This document shows, one piece after another, positions 45,522 to 50,056 of a stretch of DNA of 50,056 nucleotides. The stretch's first letter is position 1; every line of letters begins with the position of its first letter. The stretch comes from Ferruginibacter sp. (lineage in GTDB: Bacteria; Bacteroidota; Bacteroidia; Chitinophagales; Chitinophagaceae): contig JABFQZ010000023.1 of the NCBI GenBank assembly GCA_013141435.1, forward strand, positions 1-50,056, written 5' to 3'. The notes under the pieces are model-generated. The model searched no databases, had not been told where the DNA came from, and was given only the letters and a program-made list of their open reading frames with translations. The translations under genes and the position numbers were made by a program.

Positions 45522-46025
45522 TTACTGAATTAACACATCCTTAAAGGTACCTCTTGCAGAATCAGAAGGATTAGCGACACTTGTCCTAAAAGCAAATGTG
45601 CCAGATATTTTTCCATTGCTGTTTGAGGTAATGGTGTAAATATAAGCAAAACCATCAAGGCTTGTAATGTTGCTATTTTCATAAAAAAATAATCCGTAAT
45701 TAAATTGTCCATAGGTATTGTGTGTATAGTTTCCTACATTTAGTTCATCCATATCAAAATAACAGAAAGTGCCCATTCCGTTAACATTGTTTACTGTTGA
45801 ATTTTTGTTTTTACCAATAACTCTTTTTTTAACGTTATTAACAGACCCTAAAGTCGAATATACGGAATCAAACGTAATAGTTTTACCTGCGTAGGAAAGC
45901 GACATGCTGCCTTGTGAATTGTTTATATTTATGTTGCTGCCTGATTTTTTGCAAGAATTTACACTTACTGCAATTACAGTAAGAAATAAAGCTGTAAGGC
46001 TGTTTAAAAGTATTTGCTTTTTCAT
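45522..46025 (-). CDS. Predicted lipoprotein of unknown function
   Basis: 167 residues. A signal helix (TALFLTVIAVSV) ends in NSC, with the lipid-modified cysteine near residue 25, followed by KKSGS, the Bacteroidota surface-lipoprotein spacer. The body is beta-rich (SMSLSYAGKTITFDSVYST; GTFCYFDMDELNVGNYTHN; YGLFFYENSNITSLDGFAYI; GKISGTFAFRTSV). It resembles DUF-type lipoproteins common beside T9SS cargo, but I cannot name the family. It is divergent from the histidine kinase gene, and the palindrome at 46081 lies between. Confidence 0.75.
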   Translation of the reverse strand: MKKQILLNSLTALFLTVIAVSVNSCKKSGSNININNSQGSMSLSYAGKTITFDSVYSTLGSVNNVKKRVIGKNKNSTVNNVNGMGTFCYFDMDELNVGNYTHNTYGQFNYGLFFYENSNITSLDGFAYIYTITSNSNGKISGTFAFRTSVANPSDSARGTFKDVLIQ

Positions 46026-46080
46026 TTTTTAACAGTTTTGTTTTGTAGAGCAAAAATGGGGAAATTGAAGAACGAGTGGA

Positions 46081-46096
46081 ATACTCCATTTGGATA
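46081..46096. promoter_or_regulatory. 16-bp palindromic motif, copy 2 (candidate response-regulator site)
   Basis: Identical to the copy at 45267. It lies in the divergent gap, 56 bases upstream of the lipoprotein start (46025) and 84 bases upstream of the kinase start (46180), so it can serve both genes. Confidence 0.6.
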
Positions 46097-46179
46097 GTTT
46101 TTAAATAGTTTAATATCCATTACTTTTAATTATTGATTTTTGGTAGTAACTTGAAATGGCTAATTAAAACTAAACTACA

Positions 46180-48093
46180 TTGAAATACTTAATAATTATT
46201 TTATGGCTATTTTTTTTAGGCAATAGAACTACTTGCATTGCTCAAACACAAAAAATAGATTCCTTAAAAAAAATTGGATATTCTAATGCAAATGTTAATA
46301 TTAGGGTAGATGCTTTCCTACTTTTGTTGAGGCAAAATTCTTCAATGTCTGTTAAAGAATTTTCAAAAATAATAGATGATGCAACAGGCTTGGTAAAACA
46401 AGTGAACACCCCATCGGTTAATTGTAAATACAATTATAGTAAAGCTAAATACTATACAAAAGTTGGGAAAGTTGATAGTGCTCTGTATTTATTATCAACC
46501 ACATTTCAAAAATATAAAGCCGAACCTAGTGTGCAGCATGAATTGTTGCTTATTGAACATAGCCTTGCAAATTTAACAGTAGGTGAGGGTAAATATAAAG
46601 AAGGGATTGAGGCAATGTTAGCAGTGCTAAAAAAAACAGAAGAAAAAAATGATAATATAGTAAGGGGTTATGCTGGTAACAGTATTGGTTTTTGCTTTAT
46701 GGAAATGGGTAGGTATGATGAAGCAATTAATTGGTTTAAAAAAGTAATACAACGAAAATTATTACTTACTGAGCAATTTGATCAATCATCAATTTATGAT
46801 AACCTAGCCTCTTGTTTAAACAATGTAGGTAGATACGATACTGCACTAATATTAGTTAACCAAGGAATTGAAAAAGCAATAGCAGTAGGAAACTTTACCA
46901 CACTTGCCAATGGATTAAATATTAAAGCAGATATTGTTATTAATCTTGGTAAAAAAGAAAAAGCTGAGCCATTGCTAATGCAGGCTATTGAAATAAGAAG
47001 GCAAATTGGCAATGCAGATTTCATAGCATCGGATATGGCTCAATTATCCTTATACTATGCCAATACTGGGCAATATGAAAAGGGTATTAATACTGCTAAC
47101 GAAGCCTTAAAAATTTATGGAGATAATAACTTGATTGCAAAATATATGTTTGCTTATGAAGCATTAAAATTAAATTATCGCAACAAAGGCGATTATAAAA
47201 ATTACGCTATCATATTAGAAAAAATGCTAACGTTAAAGGATTCGTTATATACTATCAATTCGGCAGAGGAGCTTACAGGATTACAAACTAAATACGAAGT
47301 ACAAAAAAAAGAAACATTGATTGCACAACAAAAATTAGGTTTGTTCCAACGTAATTTTTTATTGTACGGAGCAGGTTTTTTAGCAATAATATCAGCAATA
47401 TTTTTTGCTTACCGCTTTAAAAAATATCAACAAAAGCAAAAAATAATTGCCGAACAAAAAAAGATACAAGCTGAATTAGCTGTAAAAGATGCCGAGGAAA
47501 AAGAACGCAAACGAATTGCTGCCGAATTACATGATAATCTTGGCGTACAAGCCAATGCCATTTTGCACAACAGTAGTTTATTAAATGTAGGAAAAGAAAA
47601 TAACAAAAATGTAGTAGAAGATTTACAGGATACAGCAAAGGAAATGTTGCTTAACTTAAGAGAAACCTTGTGGGCAATGAAGGCAAGTGATGTAACTGCA
47701 ACCGACTTGTGGCTGCGTATTGTAAATTTTATGAAACAAATGAGCAGGCATTATTCTAAAATAAATTTCACTTTAGAGGGCACACCACCTTCCAATTTAA
47801 TCATTACATCCACAAAGGGGCTAAACATATTATTGATAATACAAGAAACGGTAAACAATGCTGTAAAACATGCAGAACCCAAAACAATTACTGCAAAAAG
47901 TGTACTAAATAAAAATGATTGGCAACTTTTAATTCAAGACGACGGGAAAGGCTTTGATATAGAAAAGGCTAAGCAAAAAAATGATAGTTATGGCTTAACT
48001 AATATGCAAGAAAGAGCAACGGCTGCCAATTTTATGTACAACATAGAATCTATTTTGCAAAAAGGTACAACAACAATAATTAGTATTGATTAA
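46180..48093 (+). CDS. TPR-containing sensor histidine kinase (NarL-family partner)
   Basis: 637 residues from TTG at 46180, just before a signal peptide. Residues ~30-360 are a periplasmic array of TPRs (MEMGRYDEAINWFKK; NVGRYDTALILVNQGI; GQYEKGINTANEALKIY). One transmembrane helix follows (~391-413), a coiled coil (~415-445), then the HisKA_3 domain: KRIAAELHDNLG with phospho-acceptor H451, NNAVKHA (N box), DDGKGFD and YGLTNMQERA (G boxes). It lacks an extracellular binding domain other than the TPRs, so it should sense a protein or peptide. It pairs with the response regulator 56 bases downstream. Confidence 0.93.
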   Translation: MKYLIIILWLFFLGNRTTCIAQTQKIDSLKKIGYSNANVNIRVDAFLLLLRQNSSMSVKEFSKIIDDATGLVKQVNTPSVNCKYNYSKAKYYTKVGKVDSALYLLSTTFQKYKAEPSVQHELLLIEHSLANLTVGEGKYKEGIEAMLAVLKKTEEKNDNIVRGYAGNSIGFCFMEMGRYDEAINWFKKVIQRKLLLTEQFDQSSIYDNLASCLNNVGRYDTALILVNQGIEKAIAVGNFTTLANGLNIKADIVINLGKKEKAEPLLMQAIEIRRQIGNADFIASDMAQLSLYYANTGQYEKGINTANEALKIYGDNNLIAKYMFAYEALKLNYRNKGDYKNYAIILEKMLTLKDSLYTINSAEELTGLQTKYEVQKKETLIAQQKLGLFQRNFLLYGAGFLAIISAIFFAYRFKKYQQKQKIIAEQKKIQAELAVKDAEEKERKRIAAELHDNLGVQANAILHNSSLLNVGKENNKNVVEDLQDTAKEMLLNLRETLWAMKASDVTATDLWLRIVNFMKQMSRHYSKINFTLEGTPPSNLIITSTKGLNILLIIQETVNNAVKHAEPKTITAKSVLNKNDWQLLIQDDGKGFDIEKAKQKNDSYGLTNMQERATAANFMYNIESILQKGTTTIISID

Positions 48094-48098
48094 TGAGG

Positions 48099-48114
48099 TA
48101 TCCATATGGAGTAT
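48099..48114. promoter_or_regulatory. 16-bp palindromic motif, copy 3 (candidate response-regulator site)
   Basis: TATCCATATGGAGTAT is the inverted-orientation form of the motif, with one substitution from the reverse complement of copies 1 and 2. It lies 6 bases after the kinase stop and 35 bases before the response regulator ATG, suggesting an internal, self-controlled promoter. Confidence 0.55.
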
Positions 48115-48149
48115 TACTTATCAACTAAAATAAGCTCATCTTTATAAAT

Positions 48150-48812
48150 ATGATACGAATAGCCATTGTAGATGATAAAATAAATAACCGAAAAGTTATT
48201 TTAGATAAACTATCTCTTCATAATTATTTTAATATTGCGTTTCAAGCAGTAAACGGAGAAGATTTTTTATTAAAAATGCATGCATTATCAGAAGATGATT
48301 TACCACATATTGTATTAATGGATTTAGAAATGCCAGAAGTGGACGGTGTATCTGCCATTGGCACAGCATCATCGCTTTATCCCAATGTAAAATTTGTAGT
48401 ACTCACTATTTTTGATGATGACGATAAAATTTTCAGAGCAATAAGGGCTGGAGCCTGTGGTTACTTACTAAAAGAAGAAAGTGGTGAAGTGGTTTCTGAT
48501 ATGCTGATGAATTTATGGGAAAGCGGTGCTGGTCCTATTTCGCCAAGCATTGCATACAAAATACTACAAATGGTGCAAATGCCACATACAGCTAAAGCAG
48601 AAAAAGAAACAGAAAATATTTTTCAACTAAGTGAAAGAGAGAAGGAAATTTTACAACTACTTAGCCAGGGATTAGAGTATAAAGAAATTGGTACAAAAAT
48701 TTTTATAAGCCCTAATACAGTAAAAAAACATTGCATTAGTATTTATCAAAAGCTGCATGTTAACAGCCGTTCACAAGCATTGCGTATTGCATATACAAAA
48801 GGATTAATTTAG
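48150..48812 (+). CDS. LuxR/NarL-family response regulator
   Basis: 220 residues. The receiver domain has acidic D8/D9, phospho-acceptor D58 in LMDLEMPEVDG, the switch threonine near 85 (VVLTIFDDDD) and lysine near 109 (YLLKEES). The C-terminal HTH is LSEREKEILQLLSQGLEYKEIGTKIFISPNTVKKHCISIYQKL at ~155-200. It is the cognate of the TPR kinase (HisKA_3 kinases pair with this class). NarL-type regulators bind palindromes as dimers, which fits the three palindromes beside the kinase, lipoprotein, LamG and regulator genes. It ends the TCS unit. Confidence 0.93.
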   Translation: MIRIAIVDDKINNRKVILDKLSLHNYFNIAFQAVNGEDFLLKMHALSEDDLPHIVLMDLEMPEVDGVSAIGTASSLYPNVKFVVLTIFDDDDKIFRAIRAGACGYLLKEESGEVVSDMLMNLWESGAGPISPSIAYKILQMVQMPHTAKAEKETENIFQLSEREKEILQLLSQGLEYKEIGTKIFISPNTVKKHCISIYQKLHVNSRSQALRIAYTKGLI

Positions 48813-48858
48813 TTTTTATTTTAAAACTCGGTTTTATCTTTCAAAACAATATTGCTAT

Positions 48859-48883
48859 AAAAAACCGGTAACAAAAATTACCG
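48859..48883 (-). terminator. Terminator belonging to a truncated minus-strand gene
   Basis: CGGTAA and TTACCG form the stem around a CAAAAA loop. On the minus strand it is followed by a run of six T, so it terminates transcription from the gene fragment at 48924-49144, not the plus-strand response regulator. Confidence 0.6.
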
Positions 48884-48923
48884 ACTTTGCATGATGGTTG
48901 CTTCTTCAAAAATATAAATCCTG

Positions 48924-49144
48924 CTATTTCGGTTTATACTTCAACACCAACACCGCATTTTCGGTAAGGCTTGCACTGGAATACAGTTTGTACCGCTTGT
49001 AGCCTACTTTTACTACAATAAGTGCAGTGTTTGGGGGTATAAAGGCAGCCACAAAAAAGGATTTTCGTTACTATCTGGGCTAGGTTCGGCAGTAGTACAT
49101 TGCTTAACATTGCCCATGTAGTAGTTTTGCCTTAATATCCATAC
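48924..49144 (-). pseudogene. Truncated, frameshifted 3' end of an unknown secreted-protein gene
   Basis: The minus strand reads VWILRQNYYMGNVKQCTTAE and then SPDSNENPF. After a one-base shift in a homopolymer (A6 on the plus strand at 49053-49058) it continues as VAAFIPPNTALIVVKVGYKR and then YKLYSSASLTENAVLVLKYK to its stop at 48924. The fragment is only ~70 codons, its 5' part missing and replaced by the repeat element at 49161. Its terminator (48859) survives. A related piece lies at 4763-4860. Family not recognised. Confidence 0.55.
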
Positions 49145-49160
49145 CTAATTTGCAATTTAA

Positions 49161-49291
49161 ATACAAATTATGCTGCAGAAAAATTTAGCTCTACGATATC
49201 AAGGAAGTCAAGCCTTTAAGGTTTGACTTCCTTAAAACTATAGTTTTGCAAAATTGAAATGTGTACCCACCGCATAATTTGGGTTAAAGCC
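49161..49291 (-). repeat. MITE-like hairpin repeat, copy B
   Basis: The same element as copy A, diverged and with its central part in the opposite orientation. The core hairpin at 49201-49233 has 16-base arms (AAGGAAGTCAAGCCTT and its near-complement, one G-T pair). The outer end CGCATAATTTGGGTTAAAG is the same terminal sequence as in copy A and as the 3' end of the IS1380-type remnant. It abuts the truncated gene at 48924-49144. Confidence 0.6.
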
Positions 49292-49319
49292 TTTAATAGT
49301 TACAAAGATTGATCATACA

Positions 49320-49859
49320 ATGAAGCAAAAAAAGCTAAATATAGAAAAGCTTGAAACCAAGAGATTGATTCTAATTCCATTTACAAAACAAGTATGCCAA
49401 AATATACTTGCCAATGATTTTAGTGATTTAATTACACAAAGTATAAAGAAAGCAATTGGTTGGCCAGACAAAGATGTTATAGAAACCATACCAAAAATTA
49501 TCACTAATCTTTCAAAAGTAAAATCACCTACTGGTTTTGAATCTTGGATGGTGATTAAAAAAAATACAAACGAAATTATTGGAGATGTTGGGTTTAAAGG
49601 ATTTGATTTTGAAACAGAATGTATAGATATTGGCTACGGCATTATAAAAAAACAGAGAAGGCAAGGATATGCAACCGAAGCAATTTCAGAAATTATTAGC
49701 TGGGCACTAACCAACAAAGCTGTAAAAGAAATTACAGCCTCATGTTTAATACAAAATACTAGTTCAATAAATATACTAACAAAATTTAATTTTGTAGAAA
49801 TAGAAACAAAAAATACAATGAAGTACTGGCATTTAAAAAATAAGGCTTATAAAAAATAG
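49320..49859 (+). CDS. GNAT-family N-acetyltransferase (RimJ/RimL-type)
   Basis: 179 residues. LETKRLILIPFTKQVCQNIL opens the fold; GDVGFKGFDFETECIDIGYGI (~90-110) is strand beta4, QRRQGYATEAISEIISWAL (~114-132) is the acetyl-CoA pyrophosphate-binding loop (usually Q/RxxGxG/A), and NTSSINILTKFNFVEI (~148-163) is the C-terminal motif of RimJ/RimL/SpeG-like enzymes. It transfers an acetyl group from acetyl-CoA to an amine; the substrate is unknown. It stands alone, between the repeat copy B and a terminator. Confidence 0.88.
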   Translation: MKQKKLNIEKLETKRLILIPFTKQVCQNILANDFSDLITQSIKKAIGWPDKDVIETIPKIITNLSKVKSPTGFESWMVIKKNTNEIIGDVGFKGFDFETECIDIGYGIIKKQRRQGYATEAISEIISWALTNKAVKEITASCLIQNTSSINILTKFNFVEIETKNTMKYWHLKNKAYKK

Positions 49860-49890
49860 GCCAATATCTTTTTTATAAATTTTAGATACA

Positions 49891-49928
49891 AAAAAACCCT
49901 ACAAGTATTTTCACATGTAAGGTTTTTT
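49891..49928. terminator. Bidirectional terminator
   Basis: AAAAAACCCTACA pairs with TGTAAGGTTTTTT with one mismatch around a twelve-base loop, just after the acetyltransferase gene. Confidence 0.7.
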
Positions 49929-49932
49929 AATT

Positions 49933-50056
49933 GCTGTAGGGGAAGGGATCGAACCTCCACGAGGCAGTTAGCTGTAGTACAAAGTTCGGTGGTCGACCCC
50001 GGTCACTTTTACATTGCTGCAAAAATGGCTCTATGCTACGTTTATCCTGTTATCCC
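49933..50056. other. Unresolved tRNA-like sequence at the right edge
   Basis: On the minus strand GGAGGTTCGATCCCTTC looks like a tRNA T-arm (5-bp stem, TTCGATC loop) followed by a 3' CCCTACAGCA-like end. The remaining sequence (...CCGGGGTCGACCACCG...) does not fold into a normal 73-base cloverleaf as I read it. It could be the 3' part of a tRNA-like gene, a tmRNA or an attachment site truncated by the window. No call is made. Confidence 0.25.

Noticed and set aside
50046..50056. Meganuclease-site-like end CCTGTTATCCC
   Set aside because: Only part of the known site matches and the window edge cuts it; no support for a homing endonuclease.

Overview
The window reads as chromosome of a low-GC member of the Bacteroidota, probably a Chitinophagaceae-like or related lineage. 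The grounds are secreted proteins with type IX secretion (T9SS) C-terminal domains, several TAnnTTTG promoter boxes of the Bacteroidota type, starts mostly without Shine-Dalgarno sequences (several apparent TTG or GTG starts), a type III pantothenate kinase, an AmgK/RapZ fusion beside a MurU-like enzyme, and many glycine-rich or Ig-like surface proteins. The family-level placement is inference.

Layout. 1-3803 (minus) is the N-terminal ~1267 residues of a giant secreted repeat protein whose C-terminus lies off the left edge. 3804-5011 is AT-rich and gene-free, with a hairpin repeat that recurs at 49.2 kb. 5023-8244 holds an M16 peptidase pair and two small membrane proteins. 8312-17151 is a surface-polysaccharide block of six glycosyltransferases and a methyltransferase, interrupted by the GTPase meaB. 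17241-23257 is housekeeping: coaX, an outer-membrane protein, lptC, an aldo/keto reductase, an ArsC-like protein, lptB and metF. 23298-25828 is an XRE regulator divergent from two secreted proteins of unknown function. 25861-27160 is a REP array with its RAYT transposase. 27343-33939 holds an O-antigen-ligase-like protein, a large secreted MG2/plug-type protein, the AmgK-RapZ fusion and a MurU-like nucleotidyltransferase. 34051-36939 is a T9SS protein, a beta-barrel protein and a divergent XRE regulator. 37046-41098 is an HhH protein, mutL and ruvB.

41.1-42.4 kb is a gene graveyard: an IS1380-type transposase remnant abuts a RelA/SpoT ACT-domain remnant, followed by two frameshifted fragments. 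42.4-48.8 kb holds a LamG/T9SS protein, two lipoproteins, a small ORF, and a TPR histidine kinase with its LuxR-type response regulator. Three near-identical 16-bp palindromes lie at the promoter-proximal positions of exactly these genes, which makes this the best candidate for an undescribed local regulon. The right end has a truncated gene with an intact terminator, a GNAT acetyltransferase and an unresolved tRNA-like sequence.

How the genes work together: most of the window serves the cell envelope. LptB/LptC belong to LPS transport, the glycosyltransferases and ligase-like protein to surface glycan, AmgK/MurU to peptidoglycan sugar recycling, and the T9SS cargo and lipoproteins to the surface. 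MutL and RuvB are DNA maintenance.
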